Shown in pieces: positions 40,980 to 48,621 of a stretch of 64,000 nt of DNA. A program made the position numbers and the translations under genes. The notes below the pieces were generated by a model. The model worked only from the letters and a program-made list of their open reading frames with translations, did not search any database and was not told where the DNA came from. The DNA is from Cohnella nanjingensis (GTDB lineage: Bacteria > Bacillota > Bacilli > Paenibacillales > Paenibacillaceae): assembly GCF_014212125.1 (NCBI RefSeq), contig NZ_JACJVP010000022.1, forward strand, positions 1 through 64,000, written 5' to 3'. How positions within the stretch are numbered: position 1 is the first letter of the stretch; each line of letters begins with the position of its first letter.

Positions 40980-41306
40980 TCACCGGTAATAATCGCGCAA
41001 AGCCTGCACGAACCGCTCGAAGCGTTCCGGCAGCAGGTTGTAGTAGATCCGCTTGCCCTCTCTGCATTCCTGAATGAATCCCTGTTCCTTCAACTCCTTC
41101 AGGTGATAGGACAGCTTGGACGAAGAGATGTCTTCCAGCCGCTGCCTCAGATCTTCCGGACAGACGGCGCCGGGCATGACCGAACAGACGGGAGCGAGGT
41201 CTTCCTCCATCCGTCCTTCCTTGAGCAGCGACAAGATTTGCAGCCGGATGGGATCGCTTAGCACTTTGGCCGCTTGGGCGAATGCGCGTTCATCGTTTTG
41301 TCTCAT
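40980..41306 (-). CDS. ArsR family regulator divergent from an MFS pump
   Basis: This 108-residue winged-helix protein has AAKVLSDPIRLQILSLLKEGRM, SSKLSYHLKELKEQGFIQECREGKRIYYNLLP. Cysteines at CSVMPGAVCPED could bind a ligand or metal or act as a redox pair. Two 18-bp palindromes in the divergent promoter region are its probable operators, so it should repress the DHA2 pump and itself. Confidence 0.87.
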   Translation of the reverse strand: MRQNDERAFAQAAKVLSDPIRLQILSLLKEGRMEEDLAPVCSVMPGAVCPEDLRQRLEDISSSKLSYHLKELKEQGFIQECREGKRIYYNLLPERFERFVQALRDYYR

Positions 41307-41328
41307 GTCCCCATTATACCACGCGCGC

Positions 41329-41387
41329 TTGACATTTCAAAATAAATTGAAATATAATCAGCCTCATCATTTCAAAATAATTTGAAA
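41329..41387 (+). promoter_or_regulatory. ArsR-controlled promoter with two operators
   Basis: TTGACA (41329-41334) and TATAAT (41353-41358) are perfect hexamers with an 18-bp spacer, and that spacer is exactly the operator TTTCAAAATAAATTGAAA (41335-41352). A second copy, TTTCAAAATAATTTGAAA, lies at 41370-41387, 35 bp further. Repressor binding would cover the promoter and the leader. Confidence 0.88.
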
Positions 41388-41405
41388 CATGAGGTGAACG
41401 GTACC

Positions 41406-42878
41406 ATGTCCATGCCATCCCCCGCGCTGAATGCAGCCGGCAGCAAGCGCCGATTCTTAGGTCTAAGTCTGGCCCTGCTCGCGTTCGCGCAGCTCATCTA
41501 TGCGCTCGACATCAACATCGTGTTCGTCGCCCTTCCGGAGATCGGCCGCGGATTAGGCTTCACCGAACAATCCCTGCAGTGGGTGGTCAGCGCCTACACC
41601 ATCTTCTGCGGCGGCTTCATGCTTCTCGGCGGACGCGCAGCCGATCTGGCGGGCCAGCGTCGAATGTTCGTCTTCGCCCTCACCCTCTACGCGGTCGCTT
41701 CCTTGCTGGGCGGACTCGCCTGGAGTACGGCGGCCATCATCGTCGCGCGCGCCATTCAAGGCATCGGCGGCGCCCTGTTGTTCCCGGCGACGCTGTCGCT
41801 GCTTAACCGGCTGTTCGAGGAGGGACCGCGGCGCAACCGCGCCCTCGCGGTCTGGGGAGGCGCCGGCGCCAGCGGATTGACCCTCGGCGCGCTGCTCGGC
41901 GGCTTGCTCACGCAGGCGTTCGGCTGGGAGGCCGTATTCTACGTCAACGTGCCGCTGGCCGGCATCATCGCCATCGCCGCCCTGTTCTTCATTCCGCGGG
42001 ATCAGCCCCGAACTTCCCGGCGCAGCTTCGATCTGCCCGGCGCATTAACTGTCACCGCCGGCGCGACCCTGCTGGTCTACGTCCTCGTGCAAGGCCCCGA
42101 GAACGGCTGGGGATCGACGAGCATCCTCGTCAGCGCCATCCTGGCCGTCGTCTTCCTCGGACTGTTCGTCCGGATCGAGCTGCGGAGCGCCGATCCGCTC
42201 ATGCCGATGCGGCTGTTCCGCAATCGCAGTCTCGTCGCCGGGATGTCGATTACGTTTATCTTCATGGGCACGTTTGGCGCGCTCCCCTATTTCCTAACCG
42301 TCTTCTTCCAGCGCGTGCACGGCTTCTCCGCCCTGCAGACCGGGCTCGCTTTCCTCGTCCCCTCGCTCGCCATCGCGGCCGGCACGCAGCTCGGCGAGCG
42401 CCTGTCGACGCGGCTCGCGACGCGCAGCAGCTTGCTGATCGGTCACGGCATCGGCATCGTCGGCACGGCCTTGATTCCGCTCGGCATCTATGCCGGCGGC
42501 AGCTATCTGGCGATCGTGCCGGGTCTCGTCCTCTCCGGCATCGGGCAGGGCATCGTCTGGACCGGGATGTGGATCGCGGCTTCGACCGGCATCTCCGAGG
42601 AGGAGCAAGGCATCGCCTCCGGCATGGCGTCGACGACGCTCAACATCGGGAACGCGATCGGTCTCGCGCTCTTGATCGCCGTCGCCAACGCCGGCGTCCA
42701 TACGCAGACCGGCGCCATGCTCCTCCGCGCGATCTCCTCGGGCGAGCGTACGGCCGTCTATCTCGCCGCGGCGGGAATCGCGCTCGGCCTCCTCGTCGCC
42801 TTCGCGCTGCCCCGCGGACGACAAAGCCCCGCCCCTGCGGCGGCTGGCGCCATTCAGGGCGAGGCTGAGATCGGTTAA
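41406..42878 (+). CDS. DHA2-type MFS drug transporter under ArsR control
   Basis: This 490-residue protein has about 14 helices, with ALDINIVFVALPEIGRGLG in helix 1, GGRAADLAGQRRMF as motif A, and GAGASGLTLGALLGGLLTQ as motif C. It is a proton-driven drug or toxin exporter of unknown substrate. The ATG at 41406 has GAGGTG 9 nt upstream; a TTG at 41382 lies inside the second operator and is less likely. The 3' end is 12 bp from the convergent VTT gene. Confidence 0.87.
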   Translation: MSMPSPALNAAGSKRRFLGLSLALLAFAQLIYALDINIVFVALPEIGRGLGFTEQSLQWVVSAYTIFCGGFMLLGGRAADLAGQRRMFVFALTLYAVASLLGGLAWSTAAIIVARAIQGIGGALLFPATLSLLNRLFEEGPRRNRALAVWGGAGASGLTLGALLGGLLTQAFGWEAVFYVNVPLAGIIAIAALFFIPRDQPRTSRRSFDLPGALTVTAGATLLVYVLVQGPENGWGSTSILVSAILAVVFLGLFVRIELRSADPLMPMRLFRNRSLVAGMSITFIFMGTFGALPYFLTVFFQRVHGFSALQTGLAFLVPSLAIAAGTQLGERLSTRLATRSSLLIGHGIGIVGTALIPLGIYAGGSYLAIVPGLVLSGIGQGIVWTGMWIAASTGISEEEQGIASGMASTTLNIGNAIGLALLIAVANAGVHTQTGAMLLRAISSGERTAVYLAAAGIALGLLVAFALPRGRQSPAPAAAGAIQGEAEIG

Positions 42879-42890
42879 ATATCCGGGCGT

Positions 42891-43520
42891 CTACACCGAC
42901 TTCTCGGTCGGTTCCTCCGCCTCCGGCGGCCGCGTGAACTTCGCCTCCAGCTTCTTGCTGATGACGTAGGAGACCGCCACGAAGAGCAGCACGTACAGCA
43001 GTTCCGCCGGCTGGCGGATAAACCTGCCCAGGTCGTAGCCGATGAACGACACCGACAGCACCATGACCGCCTTGCCGAACAGGATGGCGATCAGGAACGA
43101 TCTTAAGGGCATTCGCGCGAGCGCGGCTGCGATGTTGATAACGACGAACGGTCCTACGGGAAACAGGCTGAGCAGGAACACATAGCTGAACGCGTTGCGA
43201 CGGATCCATACCATGCTCCGCTGCACGCGCGGCTTGGCCGCCCAGCGCTCCGCGTACGGGTGCCTGCCGATCCGCCGGATGATCAGGAACGTCGTCAGAC
43301 AGCCCGCGATCATGCCCAACCACGAATAGAGGAATCCAAGCCACAAGCCGTACACCGCCGCGTTCACGCCTACGATGACGACCGTCGGCAACGGAGGCAC
43401 GAACGACTTGAGGAAGGTCAAGAGGATGCCGGGCAGCGGCCCGAGAGACCGGAACCGGTCCAGAAACAGCTTCAAGTCGTCTTCGGTCAAGGAAGACAAC
43501 GAATCAACGAAGGATGACAT
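42891..43520 (-). CDS. VTT-domain (TVP38/DedA-like) membrane protein
   Basis: This 209-residue protein has five to six helices and the VTT domain: SFVPPLPTVVIVGVNAAVYGLWLGFLYSWLGMIAGCLTTFLIIRRIGR followed by SLFPVGPFVVINIAAALARM. Such proteins act as lipid scramblases or flippases (undecaprenyl or phospholipid), which is inferred here. The ATG at 43520 follows GTGGAG. The longer frame to 43772 overlaps the GNAT gene and lacks a ribosome site. Confidence 0.82.
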   Translation of the reverse strand: MSSFVDSLSSLTEDDLKLFLDRFRSLGPLPGILLTFLKSFVPPLPTVVIVGVNAAVYGLWLGFLYSWLGMIAGCLTTFLIIRRIGRHPYAERWAAKPRVQRSMVWIRRNAFSYVFLLSLFPVGPFVVINIAAALARMPLRSFLIAILFGKAVMVLSVSFIGYDLGRFIRQPAELLYVLLFVAVSYVISKKLEAKFTRPPEAEEPTEKSV

Positions 43521-43653
43521 GGCTAGCGCTCCACTCGGGGTACATTGGGATCGAGATTCGGGTATGCGTCTTTTGGATTTCAGAATAGCGCATCCCGTCG
43601 CCGATCGCAACCGCCGCGGCGCAGCAGGCCCCGGGCGATCGCAGCCCGCGGCC

Positions 43654-44082
43654 TTAAGTCCGGCCGGCGGCCGGCCTAAAATAGATCCACTCCGGATCGC
43701 CTTCGTCCAGATTCTCGATGATACCGCTTCGAACGAAGCCCAGCGACTCGCATACGTTCCGCATCGCCGCATTCGATTCGTTCGTCGAGGTGAACAGTTT
43801 GTCCGCCTGCACCCGTCCCATAATCTCGCGGATCAATCCCGTCGCCACGCCCTGTCTGCGATAGACGGGGTCCACGATGACGAGTTGGATGAAGCTATGG
43901 CCGAAGAACGTCCGGTCCCACACCGCAAAACCGGCCAGCCGATCCTGCATGCGGGCGACGACGCACGCCCGCTGCGCGATCGCTTGGCGCAGATAGAGGC
44001 TTCGGCTATCGTTCCCGATGACCTGCGCGTCCAGGCGGCACGCGGCCTCCGCATCCGCCGTCTCGGCCTGCGCGATCTTCAT
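43654..44082 (-). CDS. GNAT family N-acetyltransferase
   Basis: This 142-residue acetyltransferase has the acetyl-CoA binding motif A as FIQLVIVDPVYRRQGVATGLIREIM (R/QxxGxG/A variant) and motif B STNESNAAMRNVCESLGFVRSG. It transfers acetyl from acetyl-CoA to an amine of unknown identity. GGGAGGG lies before the ATG at 44082. Confidence 0.85.
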   Translation of the reverse strand: MKIAQAETADAEAACRLDAQVIGNDSRSLYLRQAIAQRACVVARMQDRLAGFAVWDRTFFGHSFIQLVIVDPVYRRQGVATGLIREIMGRVQADKLFTSTNESNAAMRNVCESLGFVRSGIIENLDEGDPEWIYFRPAAGRT

Positions 44083-44333
44083 AGATATCCCTCCCGATTG
44101 GAATTGGCGCACGCCCCCTCGGCGAGCGGGGCGTTTTGGGGCTGCGCACCCTTCCGCGCCTGGAGCGCGAACGCGATGGCTGCTTCCCTGCTCCTGGACA
44201 TATTCTTGATCCGCGGCCGAGAGTCCTGTACCGGCGTTGTTCCATTTCCGCAGCGAGTCCGTCGCCGTCCCCCTATTGGCGGTTCTGCACCGTTCCCTTT
44301 ACGAATCTTTTGCCCCTATCGCGAAAACGCCCA

Positions 44334-44387
44334 TTGACAGTTCATGGCCATCCGTTTATGATCAAAGTGAATGAATGGTTCATTCAC
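44334..44387 (+). promoter_or_regulatory. Promoter and TetR-type operator of the SDR-TetR operon
   Basis: TTGACA (44334-44339) and TATGAT (44357-44362) are 17 bp apart. The palindrome GTGAATGA-N5-TCATTCAC (44367-44387) follows directly. The TetR encoded as second gene of this operon is the likely ligand-responsive repressor. Confidence 0.82.
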
Positions 44388-44409
44388 TTATCATAAGGAG
44401 GAATTCAAG

Positions 44410-45327
44410 ATGACGGAGCGAATGGAAACGGAAGCGAAGTGGACGGTGCGCGGCAAGTATGTCATGATAACCGGAGCGACCAGCGGCATCGGGCTGGCTG
44501 CGGCCAAAGCGCTCGCCGCGCGGGGCGCGATCCTCGGAATCGTCGCGCGCAATCCCGCCAAGGCGGAGGAGGCGGTCGCGCGGATCCGGGAAGCGGCGGA
44601 AGGACGGGACGTCACGGTAGACGTCTTCCTGGCCGACATGGCCTCCCAGTCGTCCATCCGGCGGGCGGCGGAAGACATCTTGGGCAGATGGCCTCGCATC
44701 GACGTGTTAGTCAACAACGCCGGCGCCATGTTCGTGACGCGGAAGCTGACGGACGACGGCCAGGAGATGACTTGGGCGGTTAACCACCTCGGCCCCTTCC
44801 TGCTCACGAAGCTGCTGCTGGACCGGCTGAAGGAGAGCGTCAGCGCCCGCGTGATCACGACCGCTTCGCACGGCCACAAGATGGCGAAGAAGGGGATTCG
44901 TTTCGACGACCTGACGGCGAAGCGTCTCTATAGTTTCCCCCAATCGCTGCTAGGCGGCGCGAACTTCCGGTACGGCGAGACCAAACTCGCCAATATCCTA
45001 TTCACCGCCGAGCTGGCGAAGCGGCTGGAGGGGACCGGCGTCTCGGCGTACAGCTTCGATCCCGGCCTGGTGTCCACGAACTTCAATCAGGACAACGGCT
45101 GGTTGGCCCGGATGACGATGGCCGTCATGCGCCTGTTCTCCCGCACCCCCGAGAAAGGCGCCGAGACGCTCGTCTGGCTGGCGGACTCGGATGCGGTGAG
45201 CGGCCGCAGCGGCGGTTACTACGCCGACTTGGAAGAGGCCTTGCCGGCCGCATCCGCCCGCGACGCGGAAGCTGCCAAGCGATTGTGGGAGGTCAGCGAG
45301 CTGCAGACCCGCTCCTTCGCGCGGTGA
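44410..45327 (+). CDS. Short-chain dehydrogenase/reductase (retinol dehydrogenase-like)
   Basis: This 305-residue SDR has the cofactor motif ITGATSGIGLAAAKAL, NNAGAMF, a catalytic Ser in ITTASHGHKMAKKG and the YGETK (YxxxK) pair. The long segment between Ser and Tyr and the total length are those of the WWOX/retinol dehydrogenase-like SDR group, which act on alcohols or carbonyls with NAD(P). AAGGAGG sets the start at 44410. It shares a promoter with the downstream TetR gene. Confidence 0.87.
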   Translation: MTERMETEAKWTVRGKYVMITGATSGIGLAAAKALAARGAILGIVARNPAKAEEAVARIREAAEGRDVTVDVFLADMASQSSIRRAAEDILGRWPRIDVLVNNAGAMFVTRKLTDDGQEMTWAVNHLGPFLLTKLLLDRLKESVSARVITTASHGHKMAKKGIRFDDLTAKRLYSFPQSLLGGANFRYGETKLANILFTAELAKRLEGTGVSAYSFDPGLVSTNFNQDNGWLARMTMAVMRLFSRTPEKGAETLVWLADSDAVSGRSGGYYADLEEALPAASARDAEAAKRLWEVSELQTRSFAR

Positions 45328-45404
45328 CGCCGGCCTCCTTCGATTGCCTGACGACTTCCCAATAGGAGTCCCATGATAACCCTACAGGAGCGTGAATAGA
45401 CTTG

Positions 45405-45995
45405 ATGTCATCCCAGGAACCGATAGCCGATCCGTCTCTAGATGCGCGCAAGGAACAGATCAAGAGGGCGGCCCTTCGCGTGTTCGCCGAGCAAGGCCTC
45501 TCCGGTACGAAGATGAGCATGATCGCCGCCGAAGCCGGCATCAGCCAAGGCCTCTCCTACCGCTACTTCAAATCCAAGGAAGAGATCTTTACGCTGCTCG
45601 TGGAGGAAGCGTTGGAAGCCGCGCAGGCGGCCATCGACCGACTGCCGGATCTGCCCGGCACCCCGACCGATCGCATTCGGGCGTTCACCGCGAACATGCT
45701 GGATGCGAGCCACAAGCGGTATTTCCTCCTGCTCCAGCAAGCCCAGAAATCGGAGGAAGCGCCGGAGAGAGTCAAGCAGCTGATCGAACGCTACTCCGCC
45801 CAAGAGACGTTGAACCGGTTGGCCCCGATCCTCGTTCAAGGACAGCAGGCCGGGGAGTTCTGCGAAGGCGATCCCGAGCGGCTGCTGCTCCTCTACCTCT
45901 CCGTTATTACCGGCCTTATGCTGCAGGATGCGAACGCTCCCGAGGGCTATTGGCTCCAAGAGATCGACCGGCTGATGAAGATTCTGCAGAATTAA
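45405..45995 (+). CDS. TetR family regulator of the SDR operon
   Basis: This 196-residue regulator has its HTH at about residues 15-60 (IKRAALRVFAEQGLSGTKMSMIAAEAGISQGLSYRYFKSKEEIF). It follows the SDR gene by 77 bp in the same direction. The 44367 palindrome is the probable operator, giving product-coupled autorepression. GGAG lies 14 nt upstream of the ATG at 45405; TTG at 45402 is an alternative start. Confidence 0.85.
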   Translation: MSSQEPIADPSLDARKEQIKRAALRVFAEQGLSGTKMSMIAAEAGISQGLSYRYFKSKEEIFTLLVEEALEAAQAAIDRLPDLPGTPTDRIRAFTANMLDASHKRYFLLLQQAQKSEEAPERVKQLIERYSAQETLNRLAPILVQGQQAGEFCEGDPERLLLLYLSVITGLMLQDANAPEGYWLQEIDRLMKILQN

Positions 45996-46016
45996 AGCCC
46001 CGCCCGCCTCTACCGT

Positions 46017-46106
46017 GCGCCGTCCGGATAGATCCGCTTTCCGCAGCATACGCGGCCAAGCGCCGTCCGGACAGATCCGCTTTTATCGCGTCTTCGCGGC
46101 TTTTTT
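46017..46106 (+). repeat. 43-bp direct repeat plus weak terminator
   Basis: GCGCCGTCCGGATAGATCCG at 46017 recurs with one change at 46060, a 43-bp period. Directly after the second copy CGCG-tctt-CGCGGC followed by six T residues (46087-46106) forms a short intrinsic terminator for the SDR-TetR operon. The period differs from the 51-bp arrays. Confidence 0.6.
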
Positions 46107-46184
46107 GCCATCCAGCGAGATCGCAGTCGCCTCGCAGGCGGGACAGCCCAGAGTCTCCTGTCGATCGAGATCGGCATTTCTCCC

Positions 46185-46233
46185 TTGACAGACGGATGGA
46201 AGCCGATTATGATGATGTCAGTAAGTACTGACA
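46185..46233 (+). promoter_or_regulatory. Promoter and operator O1 of TetR-MFS cassette 2
   Basis: TTGACA (46185-46190) and TATGAT (46208-46213) are 17 bp apart. The perfect palindrome TGTCAGTAAGTACTGACA... is at 46216-46233 (one central mismatch at most), two bases after the -10. An identical 18-mer lies after tetR at 46868. Confidence 0.88.
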
Positions 46234-46262
46234 GTCAGAACGTTCGAGAGAGGAGGGCGCAG

Positions 46263-46850
46263 ATGGACAACAGCAATCTCGGGAGCAGCGACCGGCTGCT
46301 GCTGGCCGCGATCAACCTGATCTCGGAGAGAGGGTACAACGGCGTAACCACGCAGGAGATCGCCACGGCCGCGGGCTTAAGCGAGAAGACGCTGTTCCGC
46401 CACTTCGGCACCAAGCAGAAGCTCCTCGAAGCCGCCTTCGACCGTTATCACTATGCCGAAGAGATGAAGAAGCTTTTCAAGGAGAAGCTGGTGTGGGACC
46501 TGGAGACAGACCTGCTCACCGTCTGCAGGACGTACCACGAGATCATGAACCGCAATCGGAAGATGATCCAGATCAGCCTCAAGGACGAAGTCCAATTGCC
46601 CGGCTTCAAGGAACGGACGCAGCAGCATCCGCTGCAGCTGCTGGAGATTTTGACGAATTACTTCATCGCGATGGGCGAGCAAGGCAAGATGATTCGGACG
46701 AATCCGGAGATGCAGGCCTTTGCGTTCATGATGGCGCACTTCGGGGCGTTCATCAACGATCTGGACGCGGGCAAGAATTATCCGCACATTAAGCTCGAGC
46801 CCTTCATGCAAGAGAGCGTGAGGATATTCGCTAGGGCCTTAACCCCCTAG
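46263..46850 (+). CDS. TetR/AcrR family repressor, cassette 2
   Basis: This 195-residue regulator has the HTH at about residues 10-55 (LISERGYNGVTTQEIATAAGLSEKTLFRHFGTKQKLLEA) and a ligand domain paralogous to that of the TetR at 2638 (AEEMKKLFKEKLVWDLETDL, TYHEIMNRNRKM). AGGAGGG precedes the ATG at 46263; the longer frame to 46185 would run through the promoter. It should repress itself and the following pump through two identical operators. Confidence 0.92.
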   Translation: MDNSNLGSSDRLLLAAINLISERGYNGVTTQEIATAAGLSEKTLFRHFGTKQKLLEAAFDRYHYAEEMKKLFKEKLVWDLETDLLTVCRTYHEIMNRNRKMIQISLKDEVQLPGFKERTQQHPLQLLEILTNYFIAMGEQGKMIRTNPEMQAFAFMMAHFGAFINDLDAGKNYPHIKLEPFMQESVRIFARALTP

Positions 46851-46857
46851 TTTTTTT
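46831..46857 (+). terminator. Intrinsic terminator embedded in the tetR stop region, cassette 2
   Basis: CTAGGG (46831-46836) and CCCTAG (46845-46850) form a stem over an 8-nt loop, followed by seven T residues. As in cassette 1 the 3' arm includes the TAG stop codon. Confidence 0.8.
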
Positions 46858-46867
46858 ACGCCCCATA

Positions 46868-46885
46868 TGTCAGTAAGTACTGACA
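46868..46885. promoter_or_regulatory. Operator O2 of cassette 2
   Basis: TGTCAGTAAGTACTGACA is identical to the site at 46216-46233. It lies 43 bp before the pump start. I see no strong promoter hexamers around it, so the pump may depend partly on read-through of the terminator. Confidence 0.85.
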
Positions 46886-46927
46886 GACGTATCGCCTCGA
46901 ATACGTAAAAGAAAGAAGGAATCTGCC

Positions 46928-48328
46928 ATGAACGTCCAAACGACAAAGCCGGCGGAGGCGGGAAACCGGCTGATGCGCATCCTCATGCTCACCCTCACGA
47001 TCTCCATGATGAGCGGAATCATGTTCAACATCGCGCTGCCACAGATCAGCGAGGACTTCGGGCTGACCCTCGCCCAAGTCAGTTGGCTATCCTCCGCCTA
47101 CATCCTGATCTATGCGATCGGCGCCGTCACCTACGGCAAGCTGGCGGACCGTTACCCGCTCAAGACGCTGGTGACGTTCGGACTGCTGCTGTTCGGCGCC
47201 GGTTCCCTGATCGGATTGGCTTCCCACACCTTCGCCTTGGCGCTCATCGGCCGGTGTCTGCAGTCGGCGGGAGCGGCCGTCATCCCCGCCGTCGCCATGC
47301 TGATCCCGATCCGGTACTTCGCGCCGGAACGCAGAGGGTCGGCGCTCGGGCTCACGGCCGTCGGGCTCGCGCTGGGGAGCGCGCTCGGACCGGTGATCTC
47401 CGCGTTGATCGTCAGCTTCCTTCATTGGCGCTGGCTGTTCGCCGTCCCCCTCCTCATCCTGATCGCGCTGCCGATGTACCGCAAGCATCTAGCGGATGAA
47501 CAGCTGCGGGAAGCAGGCAAGTTCGATTGGGGCGGCGGAATGCTGCTGGCCGTCACCGTGGCTCTGCTGCTGCTGAGCGTCACGAACGGTTGGACATTCG
47601 CGCTAGGCGGCGCGGCCGCGCTGACGCTGTTCATCGCCCGCGTCCGTACCGCACGAGAGCCGTTCATCGAGCCTACGCTGTTCCGCAACCGGAAGTACGT
47701 CCTCGGCCTCACGGTCGCCTTCCTGATCAACGGCATCGGCTGCTCGCTGAACGTGCTCAGTCCCCTGCTGCTCTCCAAGGTTCAGGCGCTGCCCTCGGTG
47801 TGGATCGGCTTTACGCTGGTACCTGCCGCGGTCGCTTCCGCCGTCTGGGGACGCAAGGGCGGCAGGCTGGCGGATCTGAAGGGCAACGCGTACCTGTGGT
47901 ATATCGCGACGGGGCTGGCGTTCGCTTGCCACGCCCTGCTCTCGACCTTCGCCGCGAGCGCCGCGCCGTTCATCGCCGGCATCCTGATTCTCGGCACTGT
48001 CGGCCAATCTTTCCTCGTCATCGCCCTGTCCAACGCGATCTCCCGCGTCTTGCCCCAGGAACAGACCGGCGTCGGCATGGGGATGCTGGCGATGGTCAAC
48101 TTCATCTCGCAAGGGATCGCGATCGGGATCTACGGCAAGATGGCAGACCGCAGCGGAGCGGCGCACCTGTCCTGGAATCCGCTCTTCGGTCACGCCAAGG
48201 GCATGATCTTCAGCAATATCTGGCTGGTGCTGGCCGTCATGCAAGTCGTCAGCCTCGCCGTCTATTATTACGCGTTCGGCAGACGCCGGCGTATCGAAGC
48301 ATCCAAGCACGAGTTGAATATGGCTTAA
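46928..48328 (+). CDS. MFS efflux transporter, cassette 2
   Basis: This 466-residue, 14-helix pump is paralogous to the one at 3310 (FNIALPQISEDFGL, YILIYAIGAVTYGKLADRYPLKTL, LQSAGAAVIPAVAMLIPIRYFAPERRG versus matching segments), but lacks the long N-terminal tail. It resembles TetL/QacA-like antiporters. AAGGAA precedes the ATG. It is the likely regulated output of the TetR encoded before it. Substrate unknown. Confidence 0.88.
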   Translation: MNVQTTKPAEAGNRLMRILMLTLTISMMSGIMFNIALPQISEDFGLTLAQVSWLSSAYILIYAIGAVTYGKLADRYPLKTLVTFGLLLFGAGSLIGLASHTFALALIGRCLQSAGAAVIPAVAMLIPIRYFAPERRGSALGLTAVGLALGSALGPVISALIVSFLHWRWLFAVPLLILIALPMYRKHLADEQLREAGKFDWGGGMLLAVTVALLLLSVTNGWTFALGGAAALTLFIARVRTAREPFIEPTLFRNRKYVLGLTVAFLINGIGCSLNVLSPLLLSKVQALPSVWIGFTLVPAAVASAVWGRKGGRLADLKGNAYLWYIATGLAFACHALLSTFAASAAPFIAGILILGTVGQSFLVIALSNAISRVLPQEQTGVGMGMLAMVNFISQGIAIGIYGKMADRSGAAHLSWNPLFGHAKGMIFSNIWLVLAVMQVVSLAVYYYAFGRRRRIEASKHELNMA

Positions 48329-48372
48329 AGCCGTCCGGCGAGAGCCTGCTCAGTCATAACCCGTCCTAGACA

Positions 48373-48407
48373 AAGACGTCTCCTCCCTTCAGGGAAGGAG
48401 GCGTCTT
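48373..48407. terminator. Terminator after cassette 2
   Basis: AAGACG and CTCCTCCCTTC pair with GAAGGAG and CGTCTT with a single bulge (48373-48407), 45 bp after the pump stop. Confidence 0.7.
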
Positions 48408-48451
48408 GGCATGGGCTGATCGCTTCCTTTTCTGCCTCAGCAGTGGCGCCC

Positions 48452-48525
48452 AAGTGAAGTAAAATCTTCCTCACATTCCGCTTAACTCCCGCCGAACCGC
48501 CGAAGTGAAGTAAACCACCCCTCTT
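48452..48525. repeat. 51-bp repeat array F, two units
   Basis: AAGTGAAGTAAA occurs at 48452 and 48503, 51 bp apart; the second unit is partial or diverged. On the minus strand the linker reads GGCGGTTCGGCGGG and GGAATGTGAGG, matching the linkers of arrays A and D. Core inverted repeat GAAG-taaaat-CTTC. Confidence 0.7.
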
Positions 48526-48553
48526 TAGCCCGAGACGCAAGCTGGGAAGGGAA

Positions 48554-48602
48554 TGGCAAATTCGCTGCCCGACCGTTATAATGGGAGCTAACATCGTTAC
48601 GA
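48554..48602 (+). promoter_or_regulatory. Promoter of the DeoR gene with small palindrome
   Basis: TGGCAA (48554-48559) and TATAAT (48577-48582) are 17 bp apart. ATCGTTACGAT (48592-48602) is a short palindrome just downstream, a possible autoregulatory site. Confidence 0.55.
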
Positions 48603-48621
48603 TCGGAAGGGGACGTCTGCG

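Noticed and set aside
46017..46082. Seventh 51-bp array
   Set aside because: The repeat period is 43 bp, and it lacks the shared linker motifs.
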